A stretch of DNA of 64,000 nt from Pacificispira sp033344895 (GTDB lineage Bacteria > Pseudomonadota > Alphaproteobacteria > UBA8366 > Aestuariispiraceae). Location of the stretch: NCBI GenBank assembly GCA_965229685.1, contig OZ245920.1:2976001-3040000 (forward strand), given 5' to 3'. A program made the translations under genes and the position numbers. A model generated the notes under the pieces. The model was not told the origin of the DNA, made no database searches, and worked only from the letters and a program-made list of their open reading frames with translations. Below are positions 16,599-25,940 of this stretch, one piece after another (positions within the stretch are counted from its first letter, which is position 1; the number at the start of each line of letters is the position of its first letter).

Positions 16599-17459
16599 AT
16601 GATGAAAGCACGCTCCAACTGGGCCTTCCTTCTCGGCTACCGCTTCTATGTCGCGGCCTTCTTCGTCTTCCTGGCCGCCCCCCTGATCGCGGCGGGCAGC
16701 TTCGCCTTCAACGATTCCCTGTTCCCGGCGCTGCCCTGGCAGGGCTTCACGCTGGACTGGTTCTTCAACGACACGGAACCGAAACTGGGCATGTTCCATG
16801 ACCGGCGATTGCTGCGCGGGCTCTATTACTCCTTCGTAATCGCCTGCGGCGTGTCGGCGCTGTCGGTCTTCGTCGGCACCTGCAACGCATTCCTGTTCGT
16901 GCGCTCGGACCTGCCGGCGAAGAATTTCTTCTACATCGTGATGGTCGTGCCGCTGGTCATTCCGGGGGTGATCCTGGGCATCTCGATCCTCGCCATGGCC
17001 AGCCAGTTCGCCAACAGCCTGGAAGAAGCCCACGGAATCGAACTGGAATTTCTGCGCCCCGGGCTGCCTCTGGTCATCCTGGGCCAGTTTTCCTTCATCG
17101 CCACGATCACCTCGCTGGTCATCACGGCTCGGCTGCGCAAGTTCGATGCGACGATGGAGGAGGCGGCGTATAACCTGGGCGCGGGGCGGCTGCGCGTGCT
17201 CCTGACGATCACCCTGCCCTTCCTCCGGCCGGCGATGATCGCCGCCGGGATCGTGGCCTTCCTGGTTTCCTTCGAGAACTTCAACACGACTCTTTTCCTG
17301 GTCGGTTCCGAATCGCCGTTGACGATCACGATGTTCGATCGTATGGCGAAAGTCGGATCGACGCCGGTCCTGAATGCGGTTTCGTTTTTCCTCATGATCG
17401 GTTCCGGCGCTCTCGCACTCGTATCGGTGCTGGTGCAACGCGACAGGACGAAAGTCTGA
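16599..17459 (+). CDS. Polyamine-type ABC transporter permease (PotC-like)
   Basis: A 286-residue second permease with six predicted helices and an EAA loop (EEAAYNLGAGRLRVLLTITLPF). FLVSFENFNTTLFLVGSE matches the PotC family. It starts five bases after the first permease and is followed closely by the GMC oxidoreductase gene. Confidence 0.9.
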   Translation: MMKARSNWAFLLGYRFYVAAFFVFLAAPLIAAGSFAFNDSLFPALPWQGFTLDWFFNDTEPKLGMFHDRRLLRGLYYSFVIACGVSALSVFVGTCNAFLFVRSDLPAKNFFYIVMVVPLVIPGVILGISILAMASQFANSLEEAHGIELEFLRPGLPLVILGQFSFIATITSLVITARLRKFDATMEEAAYNLGAGRLRVLLTITLPFLRPAMIAAGIVAFLVSFENFNTTLFLVGSESPLTITMFDRMAKVGSTPVLNAVSFFLMIGSGALALVSVLVQRDRTKV

Positions 17460-17466
17460 CCCCTCC

Positions 17467-19080
17467 ATGGAAACCTATGACTATGTGATCGTCGGCGCGG
17501 GCTCCGCCGGCTGCGTTCTGGCGAACCGGCTGACCCAGGACGGCAAGAGCAAGGTTCTGCTGATCGAGGCTGGGCCCGACGACCGCCGGTTCTGGATTCA
17601 GGTGCCGATCGGCTACGGCAAGTCCTTCTACGATCCGAAGGTCAACTGGATGTACACGACGGAACCGGTGCCGTCGCTGAACAACCGGACCAGCTACTGG
17701 CCGCGCGGCCGGGTTCTGGGCGGGTCCAGCTCGATCAACGCGATGGTCTATATCCGCGGCCAGGCGCAGGATTACGAGGACTGGCGCGCGGCGGGCAATC
17801 CCGGCTGGGGCTGGGACGACATCCTGCCGATCTACAAGCGCATGGAAAGCCACGCCGGGGGCGAGAGCGAATACCATGGCGGGTCCGGCCCGCTGCATGT
17901 CTATGCGCCGGGCGAACGCCTGCATCCCAGTTGCGAACATTTCTTCCGCGCCGGGGAGGAAATGGGCCTGCCGCGCAATCCGGATTTCAACGGCGAAAGC
18001 CAGCGCGGCGTCGGCCATTACCAGGTCACGGTGCGTGACGGCATGCGCATGTCCGCCGCCCGCGCCTATCTGTGGCCCGCGCGCAAACGGCCCAATCTGC
18101 GCATCGTCACCCATGCCGAAGCGCGGCGCATCCGCTTTGAAGGCAAGCGCGCCGCGGGTGTGGAATATGTGAAGGGCGGCAAGTCCCATCTGGTCCGTGC
18201 ATCGCGCGAAGTCATTCTTTCCGGCGGTTCGGTCAATTCGCCCAAACTTCTGATGCTGTCGGGCGTCGGTGCCGCCGCCGATCTGGCACAGCATGACATT
18301 CAGCCCGTCCACGACCTGCCCGCCGTCGGCCGAAACCTGCTGGACCACCTGGATTGCGGGGTCATCTACAAATCCAAGGTGCCGACCCTGAACGACCAGC
18401 TTTATCCGCTGTGGGGCAAGCTGTGGGCCGGGATGCAGTATGTGCTGGCGCGCCGGGGCCCGTTGTCGCTCAGCGTCAATCACGGCGGCGGATTCTTCAG
18501 TGTCGGACCGGACCAGACGCGCCCGAACATCCAGCTCTACTTCTCGCCCCTCAGCTACACGCGCGTGCCGGCGGGTACCCGCGCGTTGATGAGCCCGGAC
18601 CCCTATTCCGCCTTCAACCTCAGCATCTCGCCCTGCCGGCCGACCAGCCGAGGACAGGTCAGCCTCCGACCGGGGGCCCCGCATGGCGCACCGGTCATCG
18701 ACCCCAACTATCTGGCGACCGAACATGACCGGTTCGAGATTATCGAAGGCATGCGTTTCCTGCTGAAGTTCGGCCGCACCGAAGCGATGCGGAAGATCGT
18801 CGAGGCGCCGGTCGACCCCTTCCCCAAAGGCGAGGACGACGAGACCCTGATGGACTATATCCGCGATCGTGCCGTGACCGTCTTTCATCCGGTCAGCACG
18901 TGCCGGATGGGCCCGGCCGGCCCGGACACCGTGGTCGGCCCGGATCTGAAGGTACATGGACTGGTGGGTTTGCGCGTCGCCGATGCGTCGATCTTCCCGT
19001 CCCTAACCTCAGGCAACACCAACGCCCCATCGATCATGGTCGGCGAGAAGGCCAGCGATCTGATCCTGAGCGACCGTTAG
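17467..19080 (+). CDS. GMC-family FAD oxidoreductase (choline-dehydrogenase-like)
   Basis: A 537-residue flavoprotein with an N-terminal FAD-binding VIVGAGSAGCVLANRL, GMC signature RGRVLGGSSSINAMVYIRG, the second signature GGSVNSPKLLMLSGVG, and the active-site His in VFHPVSTCRMG. The C-terminal Asn is in SGNTNAPSIM. GMC enzymes oxidise alcohols such as choline. It is only seven bases from the last permease gene, so it is probably the fifth gene of that operon and acts on the imported compound or a product; the substrate is unknown. Confidence 0.9.
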   Translation: METYDYVIVGAGSAGCVLANRLTQDGKSKVLLIEAGPDDRRFWIQVPIGYGKSFYDPKVNWMYTTEPVPSLNNRTSYWPRGRVLGGSSSINAMVYIRGQAQDYEDWRAAGNPGWGWDDILPIYKRMESHAGGESEYHGGSGPLHVYAPGERLHPSCEHFFRAGEEMGLPRNPDFNGESQRGVGHYQVTVRDGMRMSAARAYLWPARKRPNLRIVTHAEARRIRFEGKRAAGVEYVKGGKSHLVRASREVILSGGSVNSPKLLMLSGVGAAADLAQHDIQPVHDLPAVGRNLLDHLDCGVIYKSKVPTLNDQLYPLWGKLWAGMQYVLARRGPLSLSVNHGGGFFSVGPDQTRPNIQLYFSPLSYTRVPAGTRALMSPDPYSAFNLSISPCRPTSRGQVSLRPGAPHGAPVIDPNYLATEHDRFEIIEGMRFLLKFGRTEAMRKIVEAPVDPFPKGEDDETLMDYIRDRAVTVFHPVSTCRMGPAGPDTVVGPDLKVHGLVGLRVADASIFPSLTSGNTNAPSIMVGEKASDLILSDR

Positions 19081-19140
19081 TCCGGGTCTTGTTGCGCAAA
19101 TAAGTCGCATCGCGAACGGTACTGCTCACTCGGAATTTGC

Positions 19141-20436
19141 TTATAGCCCCGTTGCGTCCATGAGCCGATACCAGGCGACGGAAGCCGGAAGGAACCACGG
19201 GTTTCCCGTATAGAACGGCCGCGTCGAGAAGGACGTATCCTGTAGCGGCGACTGCCCTTCCTTGCGCCCCAGAACCTGCAACCCGGTCTTCATGCCCAGA
19301 TAGCTGGCCATCGACACGCCGGACCCGCAATAGCCCATCGCATAGTACATGCCGTCGCGCTGTCCCAGATGGGCCATCGTTCCGAAAGTGTAGGCGACCG
19401 TTCCCATCCAGGAGTGACCGACGCCGACCCCGTCCAACTGCGGAAAAAGGCGCAACAGTTCCCGGTGCAGCAAGGTGCCGCTGATCTTGGGGTCGACCTC
19501 ACCGTTGGTAACCCGGCCACCGAAGAGAATACGGCTGCGATCGGGCGAGGGGCGGTAGTAATGGACGACCTTTCGGCTGTCGCTGACGATCCGGTCGCGG
19601 GGCATGACCTCGGCCATCACATTCGGATCGATCGGGTCAGTCGCGATGACATAGCTACCGATCGGGATGACCCGTCGGCGCTGCCATGGGGTGAGCGGCC
19701 CCGTGTAGCCGTTGGTTGCGATCACGACGTCACGTGCCCTCACCTGCCCGCCCGGAACGTGAACCAGGAAACCGTTCCTGTCGCGGTCGATCCGTGTCAC
19801 CGGGCTGTTCCCCAGCACCGACGCCCCGGCTTCCAGCACCTTCCTCAGAAGTCCGCCGTGATATCGCCCCGGGTCCAGTGATGCATGGGCCTCGAACACC
19901 ACACCGCCGAAATAGACATCCGTGCCCAATTCGGTGCGCAGGTCGGATCGCGGCACGGCATGGGCGGGAACCTCCAGCCCCTTCGGCTGGTCCCCGATCT
20001 CCCGAACCAGCCTTTCGTAGCGACGGGCACTATGGGCCGCATGGAACCGGCCGGGGACCTTGAAATCGCATGCGATCCCCTCCTCGGCCACGAAGCGTTC
20101 GATCCAGGACAGGGCGTCCCGGCCTTCCTTCAGAATCGCGAACGCGGCCGCCTCACCATAGCGCTTCGACAAGGCCCGATATCCAGGTTTGATGCTGGTG
20201 CTGATCTGCCCGCCATTGCGCGTCGAGCACCCGAATCCCGCGGCTTCGGCATCGAACACCAGGGTCGACCGTCCGCCCCGCGCGGTCTGCAGCGCCGCAT
20301 GGAGCCCGGTATAGCCTGATCCGACCACCACCACGTCGACCTGCGCCGGCAAGTCGGCCTGCGGCAGGTCCGGGCGCGGCGTTTCCTCCCACCAGTAAGG
20401 GTAAGGTCTGAATGCATTGCGGACATCTTCATTCAT
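19141..20436 (-). CDS. FAD-dependent amine oxidoreductase (DAO fold, PuuB-like)
   Basis: A 431-residue protein with FAD motif VDVVVVGSGYTGLHAAL at about 32-48, the DAO block GFGCSTRNGGQIS, and a C-terminal GYCGSGVSMASYLG. The N-terminus (FRPYPYWWEETPRP) matches gamma-glutamylputrescine oxidase and related enzymes. PuuB oxidises gamma-glutamylputrescine in putrescine breakdown. The gene converges on the transporter/GMC operon, which fits amine catabolism, but no gamma-glutamylputrescine synthetase (puuA) is present, so the substrate may be a different secondary amine. Confidence 0.85.
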   Translation of the reverse strand: MNEDVRNAFRPYPYWWEETPRPDLPQADLPAQVDVVVVGSGYTGLHAALQTARGGRSTLVFDAEAAGFGCSTRNGGQISTSIKPGYRALSKRYGEAAAFAILKEGRDALSWIERFVAEEGIACDFKVPGRFHAAHSARRYERLVREIGDQPKGLEVPAHAVPRSDLRTELGTDVYFGGVVFEAHASLDPGRYHGGLLRKVLEAGASVLGNSPVTRIDRDRNGFLVHVPGGQVRARDVVIATNGYTGPLTPWQRRRVIPIGSYVIATDPIDPNVMAEVMPRDRIVSDSRKVVHYYRPSPDRSRILFGGRVTNGEVDPKISGTLLHRELLRLFPQLDGVGVGHSWMGTVAYTFGTMAHLGQRDGMYYAMGYCGSGVSMASYLGMKTGLQVLGRKEGQSPLQDTSFSTRPFYTGNPWFLPASVAWYRLMDATGL

Positions 20437-20549
20437 GCGACGGCGGCCTGATCCAGTCGATTTTGCGCGCTCAGTGTGCCCCCCGATTCAGGCGGAGTGG
20501 AGTGCCAATTTCATCCAGTCTCCAGTCCATGAATGTCGGTAGGGCGACG

Positions 20550-22190
20550 TCAGGTCGCCGGCACCTTGTCGGCGGCGAGGCGTTCCATCGCCATGGCGCG
20601 CAGTTTCGCGCGCTGCACCTTTACGCCGTTCGCACTTTGGGTCACCGGAAAGGCCTCGAGGGGATAAACCCGCAGCGGCCGCTTGAACTTCGCCAGACGA
20701 GCGGCGGCAGCGGCATGTACGACCGCTTCATCGAATGCCGTTATCGGATCGCAGATCACGAAGGCAACAGGAAGCAACCTCTCGTGCCACTCGACGGCGA
20801 CGACCTGGGCGTCGGCCACGCCCGGCAGGGTCTTCAGGACCTCTTCGATCTCGGCGGGATCTACAAGGAAACCCCCCAACCGGATCGCGTCCCCGGCCCG
20901 CGTGATGTAGACGAAGGAACCATCGTCCCGCATCGCGCCGATATCCCCGGTCCGGAAAAACCCATCGCCCGTCATGGCCTCCGCCATGGCATCCGGATTC
21001 CTGAAGTAGCCCGTGAAGCTGGTTTGCGCCCTGATCTCCAGCGCCCCTGCTTCCCCGATCGGCAGGACCTTCCCGCTTTGCGCATCGACCACGCGCACGT
21101 CCGCATCGGCGGAGGTCGGACTACCGCCCGCCTTCAGCCGCTCCTCCAGCGGCAAGTCCGCGTCCTGCAGCGCGAACAACGCGTTGACCTCCGACGATCC
21201 ATACAATCCCCGAAGCGGCAGCCCGCCCTGCGCCGCGTCCCGGAGGCGCGACGACAGCCCCGGCGTGAAGGATGCGAAGCCGCAGAGGCGGAGCGATTTC
21301 AGACACGCCCCCCTGTCGCCCCCCGGCTCATCCGCCACATCCAGGAGACGGGCCAGCATCTCATCACTGCCGATCAGATGGGTCAGGGTGTGTGCCTCGA
21401 CCCGGGACAAGGCATCCTGCGGATCAAAGACATCACAGAGATGAAGACCGGCACCGCCCGCAATCGCGCCCAGGGCGGCGTTGAGCCCGAACACCCCGCA
21501 GAAAGGCATGGCCGCGAGAAGGCCAGCCCCCGGCGCATCAAATCCGAACCTTGGCGCCACACGCTGGGAGTGGAGGGCAAGCGTTGCCTGCGAATGCATC
21601 ACCAGTTTTGGTGACCGGGTCGTACCGGAGGTCGTGAAAAAGGCCAGCGCCGCAGACGGGTCGCTCAACACATCCCACGACATTCCTGCCCCTGGCTGAA
21701 CCCCGGCCCACAAATTGACCGGGCGGACCTTCCGCCCCAGCAAGACTTCCGGCAGCCCGAATTCAGATTTCCCAGACCCGGTCAGCACAGAAACCGCCTG
21801 CAGATCCGGCAGCGACGCCGAATCGACACCATTGAGAATTCCTGGAAAGTCGATGCCCCGAAAATCCGTCTGCAGGATCAGCCGGGACGCGGCAGAGGCC
21901 TTCAGGATGTATTCAACTTCTGCCGCGCGGTATCGGGTGTTGACCGCCACCAGCGTCACCCCTGCGCGTGCCATGGCAAAGAGCAGCGCCAGCCACTCAA
22001 CCCGGTTCGGCAGCCACACCGCCACCCGGTCTCCGCCTGTCAGCCCTTCGGCGGCCAGCCAACGCTCCGCTGCCGCAACCAGATCGGCAAAATCGTCGAA
22101 GGCAATGGAAGTGTCCGCGGAAAGCCACAGCACGTTGCCGGGGTTCTGACGCCAGGCATCGAGAAGACAATCGAGACGGGGTTTCGGCAT
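20550..22190 (-). CDS. AMP-dependent acyl-CoA synthetase/ligase
   Basis: A 546-residue adenylate-forming enzyme. The P-loop reads FTTSGTTRSPKLVMHSQ, with Arg where Gly is usual. GLYGSSEV, FFRTGDIGAMRDDGSFVYITR (hinge) and the C-terminal NGVKVQRAKLR Lys region are present. It should turn a carboxylic acid into its CoA thioester using ATP. The substrate is unknown; neighbours on both sides are unrelated, so it may be a single gene. Confidence 0.88.
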   Translation of the reverse strand: MPKPRLDCLLDAWRQNPGNVLWLSADTSIAFDDFADLVAAAERWLAAEGLTGGDRVAVWLPNRVEWLALLFAMARAGVTLVAVNTRYRAAEVEYILKASAASRLILQTDFRGIDFPGILNGVDSASLPDLQAVSVLTGSGKSEFGLPEVLLGRKVRPVNLWAGVQPGAGMSWDVLSDPSAALAFFTTSGTTRSPKLVMHSQATLALHSQRVAPRFGFDAPGAGLLAAMPFCGVFGLNAALGAIAGGAGLHLCDVFDPQDALSRVEAHTLTHLIGSDEMLARLLDVADEPGGDRGACLKSLRLCGFASFTPGLSSRLRDAAQGGLPLRGLYGSSEVNALFALQDADLPLEERLKAGGSPTSADADVRVVDAQSGKVLPIGEAGALEIRAQTSFTGYFRNPDAMAEAMTGDGFFRTGDIGAMRDDGSFVYITRAGDAIRLGGFLVDPAEIEEVLKTLPGVADAQVVAVEWHERLLPVAFVICDPITAFDEAVVHAAAAARLAKFKRPLRVYPLEAFPVTQSANGVKVQRAKLRAMAMERLAADKVPAT

Positions 22191-22358
22191 GGACAGAACT
22201 CAACGCGTTGTTTCTGCCATTCCATACCCTACTGCGCCGTCGCGCAATGCCGCGCAGGCTTCGATACCCTTGAGTCCTGCGTCAGCCCGCACCTGAAACC
22301 CCGCCGCGAACCACTACAGCGGCCAAACGTTTATCACCCAGTAGAAAGGAGATATGAC

Positions 22359-23042
22359 ATGGCACAGATCCTCATTCTCTCGACCGCGACCGACAGTCTC
22401 GGTTCGACGGGAAAATCCACCGGTGTCTGGTATGAAGAACTGACGACCCCCTATTACGCCTTCACGGATGCCGGCCACGACGTCACCCTGGTTACACTCG
22501 GCGGCCGCCCCGTACCGATTGACCCGAACTCGGATTTGAGCGGCGACGATGCGCCGGCATCGGTCAACCGGTTCCGAAACGATCCCGCAGCAACTGCCCT
22601 GCTTTCAAAACCGGGCAAGCTGGAGGACCAGAAAGTCTCGGATTACGACGCGGTCTATATCCCGGGCGGTCATGGCGCCATGTGGGATCTGGCCGAGAGT
22701 GATCTTGTCGCAACATTCCTGGGACGTGCCTGGGACGCGGGCAAGGTGGTCGCCTCGGTCTGCCATGGCCCGGCTGCCTTCTCGAAGGTCCGCGACGCCA
22801 ATGGCGACCCGATCGTGAAGGGCCGGAAAGTGTCCGCCTTCACGGACAGTGAGGAAAACGCGGTCGGTCTTGCCGATGCGGTACCGTTCCTGCTCGAGAC
22901 GCGATTGCGCGAACTGGGAGCCGTTTTCGAGGGCGTTGCGGACTGGCAGCCCCATTCCGTAGCCGATGGAAAGCTGGTAACCGGCCAGAACCCGGCTTCT
23001 TCGGAAGGTGCGGCCCAGAAGGTGCTGGCCCAGCTTCGCTGA
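22359..23042 (+). CDS. DJ-1/PfpI-family protein (type 1 glutamine amidotransferase domain)
   Basis: A 227-residue protein with the nucleophile elbow ASVCHGPAAF (Cys135, His136) and YDAVYIPGGHGAMWDL. Relatives include Hsp31-like glyoxalase III and stress chaperones that repair glyoxal damage. An AGAAAGGAG ribosome site precedes the start. It is a single gene, followed by a hairpin. Confidence 0.88.
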   Translation: MAQILILSTATDSLGSTGKSTGVWYEELTTPYYAFTDAGHDVTLVTLGGRPVPIDPNSDLSGDDAPASVNRFRNDPAATALLSKPGKLEDQKVSDYDAVYIPGGHGAMWDLAESDLVATFLGRAWDAGKVVASVCHGPAAFSKVRDANGDPIVKGRKVSAFTDSEENAVGLADAVPFLLETRLRELGAVFEGVADWQPHSVADGKLVTGQNPASSEGAAQKVLAQLR

Positions 23043-23067
23043 ATGCATGAAGCCCATGAGGCGTTGA

Positions 23068-23092
23068 GGGCGGCACCTCCACGGTGCCGCCC
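23068..23092 (+). terminator. GC-rich hairpin after the DJ-1/PfpI gene
   Basis: GGGCGGCACC at 23068-23077 and its exact complement at 23083-23092 with a five-base loop lie 26 bases beyond the stop. No T tract follows, so termination is likely but not certain. The remaining stretch up to 23238 holds no gene and probably contains the promoter of the next operon. Confidence 0.5.
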
Positions 23093-23238
23093 CTCGGCGC
23101 CGTCACATCGTCCCGTCTGTTCATCACCATCAGGCAAACCTGGCGTCACTCCGTCCAGGTGCGGACAACATCGCAGTTTCGAGGTGCACTTGCGGGACGG
23201 ACAGATCGCCATAAGTTTGTTTACGGGGATTCACGGGA

Positions 23239-24675
23239 ATGGTTGATGCGAGGTCATGCATGGGAGGCAGCCAATCGCCACAATCGAGCGGCGTGAACGA
23301 AACGCGGGACCGGTTGGATGACGGCCGAGTTGCCTCCGTCGATGGTTCGACGCCGCCGCTCAAGGTTCTGACACTGCCAGAAACCGGCGCATTCCCGCCG
23401 GAGATCGATGGAGTCCAAGCGGTTCGGGATCCCCTGGACCGTTTTGATCTGGTGGCCCTGACCGATCAGGTGAGCCCTGCAGTGCTGTACCGTACGCTTT
23501 CCGAAGGCTCGGGATTGCTCTGCCCGATCATCGACCTGACCGGGTCGATGGGTGATATGGCGGACGTCTCGATACCGACACCGACACAAGACGGTTTCCG
23601 GGACGCACTTGGCGAAATCGTTCCCGTTCTGCGTCGGCTGGATGAGATTCCAAGCTTGGAGCAATCAGCGGATTCGGACGGATTGTTTGTGCTTGCGATG
23701 GCCTATTCCCGACGCGAGGGGCTTGAACCACGCATCGATCCCGACAGAAAGCAGGCCATGGGCTATCCGCTGCTGCGAGGGATGCCGGCTGCCAGAAAGA
23801 CACTGGAAATGCTGCATCAGGCCGGCCTTCTGTCACGCCGACATCACGAGCGGCTGCATATCTGTTCGAACTGTCAATCCTCACGGCTCAACATCCGGGA
23901 GGTGGACCCGGAGACCGGCAGCAGCAACCTGCACGAGGTCCCCCTGACCCATCATTACGAATGCGGGCACCAGGCACCGGAAACGGAGTTTCTGCGCGAT
24001 GGCAGCCTGGTCTGCCCCAAATGTCGACGCACGCTTCACCATTTCGGCGTGGACTATGACAAGCCGGGAACCGTTCTGGTTTCCGGCGAAAGCGGCGAAG
24101 CGGTGAGCGACCCGGAGGTGGAGTTCGTCTGTCTGGACTGCCAATCGAAGATTCCAGGGGATTCCGCCGATACCGTCGACTGGTTTGCCTATGACCTGAC
24201 AGAGGATGGAAAGACCGCCGTCCGCTCCGGTAGGCTGCCGCATGTCGATCTTACCGACCTGCTGACAGGCACGGACCACGCACGAAGTCTCCGCGATTTT
24301 CTGATCCTGGTCGACCATGACAACGACACGGCCCTTCGGTATGAGCGCCCCCTCTCCCTGTGCCGTTTCGACATTGTCGATGGCGAGGAGATGCGGCGCA
24401 CTTTGGGCCGCCGGGGCGCCTCCGAGACATTATCGGCAATCATCACCGTTCTCGTCGAAGTCCTGCGAGAGACGGATTATGTGACATCGCGCGGCGACAG
24501 CATCTATGTCGCGATGCCGGAGACGACGCCGGAGAACGCACGCAAGGCATTCCGGCGCGTGGAAGAACAGATCGGAAAATCCATTCGCGAACCGCCGAAG
24601 ATCGCGGTCAAGCTGTTCTCATCCCCGGATCTGGACGAAGGGCTGAACCCGCTGCGCACTGAGGGCAATGGGTGA
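23239..24675 (+). CDS. Zinc-ribbon (TackOD1-like) protein with a degenerate GGDEF-like domain
   Basis: A 478-residue soluble protein of unknown function. Residues 1-190 are not recognised. A multi-Cys zinc-binding region follows, with Cys209/212, Cys242 and His244, Cys259/262 and Cys298/301, resembling the TackOD1 output domain. Residues about 345-465 have the order of a GGDEF domain (LSLCRFDIVDGEEMRRTL, VLRETDYVTSRGDSIYVAMP), but the GGDEF loop reads RGDSI (418-422), so diguanylate cyclase activity is unlikely. Its stop overlaps the start of a glycosyltransferase gene. It is probably a regulatory subunit that senses a ligand or partner for that enzyme. In-frame ATG at 23260 and GTG at 23293 are alternative starts. 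Confidence 0.75.
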   Translation: MVDARSCMGGSQSPQSSGVNETRDRLDDGRVASVDGSTPPLKVLTLPETGAFPPEIDGVQAVRDPLDRFDLVALTDQVSPAVLYRTLSEGSGLLCPIIDLTGSMGDMADVSIPTPTQDGFRDALGEIVPVLRRLDEIPSLEQSADSDGLFVLAMAYSRREGLEPRIDPDRKQAMGYPLLRGMPAARKTLEMLHQAGLLSRRHHERLHICSNCQSSRLNIREVDPETGSSNLHEVPLTHHYECGHQAPETEFLRDGSLVCPKCRRTLHHFGVDYDKPGTVLVSGESGEAVSDPEVEFVCLDCQSKIPGDSADTVDWFAYDLTEDGKTAVRSGRLPHVDLTDLLTGTDHARSLRDFLILVDHDNDTALRYERPLSLCRFDIVDGEEMRRTLGRRGASETLSAIITVLVEVLRETDYVTSRGDSIYVAMPETTPENARKAFRRVEEQIGKSIREPPKIAVKLFSSPDLDEGLNPLRTEGNG

Positions 24676-25940
24676 TGGAGGGTTCGCTCGACTATCTGCT
24701 GGGTCTCGATCTCGCCGGTTTCGTAGCGATGTTCTGGTACCTGATCTTTCTGGAAGGACCGCGCTACATTCTGTCGGCCCACTTGGTCGCGCTGAGCCGG
24801 GTGAGTGCGCCGCGCATTGAGGGAACCGGTTTCCGGAGCGGCCAACACCGGATCAGTGTCCTGCTGGCCTGCCACAACAACGCCGACAAGCTTCCCTTTG
24901 CCGCGCGGTCGATTGCGGAACAGACCATCGGCAAGGTTCAGGTCGTGGTCGTGAATGACGGATCGACGGACGAAACCGACGCCGTGGTGAAGTCGCTCCT
25001 GCGCCTTGGACTGGTCGATGTGTATCAGAAGACCGATGTTCGCTGCGGTAAGGCCGCCGCCCTCAATCTGGGTTTCCGGTACTGCACCGGCGACTTTGTC
25101 GTTACCGCCGACGCGGATACGTCCTATGACCGGGATGCCTTCGAAAAACTGATGGTTGCTTTCGACGACCCGAAGGTGGGGGCCGTCGCGGGCAATATCG
25201 CCGTGCGGAACTGGCAGCAGAACCTGCTAACCAGAATGCAGGCAATTCAGTATCTGATTTCGATTTCGGTCGGACGGCAGGTCAACGCGATGTTCGACAT
25301 CCTGTTCATCGTGTCTGGTGCCTTCGGCGCCTTCCGCCGGGAAGCGATCACGGCGGTCGGGGGGTGGGACGTCGGACCCGGCGATGATTCCAATTTGACG
25401 ATCAAGGTCCGCCGCGCAGGCTGGCGCATAGAGTTCGCACCGGACGCCTGGTCGATGACCGATGTACCGGCAAACATGACCGCCTTCACGAACCAACGGC
25501 TGCGCTGGAACAGAAGCCTCATTCGCAACAGATTTCGAAAGTTCCGCAGCGCGCTCAACCCGGGGACAGCACAGTTTTCCCTGACCGATGCCTTGGGCAT
25601 TATCGACGTTCTGTTCTTTCAGGCAGCCCTCGCCTTTGCATGGTTCTTCTATCTGGGCTGGCTGTTCTACAATTACGGGTCGTTCGGCTGGACGGTCCTC
25701 GGCGCCGTTACCGTGGTTCAGATCATCGTGACGGTCATGACATTTCTGGCGGCCGGAGCCGCCGCCCGACGCCATGCGCGACTGTCGCTGCTGCCGTTCT
25801 CGATCCTGTACAGTCTGTTTGTGAGTTACCTACTGCGCGCCATCCGGGTTGTGGCCTATCTGGACGAGCTGATCTTCAGGCATTCCTACTCCGACAGCTT
25901 CGTTCCAAGACATGTTCGAAACAGGTTGGAGAGATTCTAG
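24675..25940 (+). CDS. Processive family-2 glycosyltransferase (exopolysaccharide synthase-like)
   Basis: A 421-residue membrane enzyme: one N-terminal hydrophobic segment (residues 12-30), a cytoplasmic GT-A domain with VVNDGSTDETD, TADADTSYD (DxD), GPGDDSNLTIKVRRAGW and the Q..RW site NQRLRWNRS, then about three C-terminal helices. These are the motifs of processive synthases such as PgaC, hyaluronan synthase or BcsA. There is no PilZ domain, so any second-messenger control must come from a partner, for which the upstream zinc/GGDEF-like protein is a good candidate. An ATG at 24675 is used; the GTG one codon earlier is possible. The polymer is unknown. Confidence 0.85.
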   Translation: MEGSLDYLLGLDLAGFVAMFWYLIFLEGPRYILSAHLVALSRVSAPRIEGTGFRSGQHRISVLLACHNNADKLPFAARSIAEQTIGKVQVVVVNDGSTDETDAVVKSLLRLGLVDVYQKTDVRCGKAAALNLGFRYCTGDFVVTADADTSYDRDAFEKLMVAFDDPKVGAVAGNIAVRNWQQNLLTRMQAIQYLISISVGRQVNAMFDILFIVSGAFGAFRREAITAVGGWDVGPGDDSNLTIKVRRAGWRIEFAPDAWSMTDVPANMTAFTNQRLRWNRSLIRNRFRKFRSALNPGTAQFSLTDALGIIDVLFFQAALAFAWFFYLGWLFYNYGSFGWTVLGAVTVVQIIVTVMTFLAAGAAARRHARLSLLPFSILYSLFVSYLLRAIRVVAYLDELIFRHSYSDSFVPRHVRNRLERF

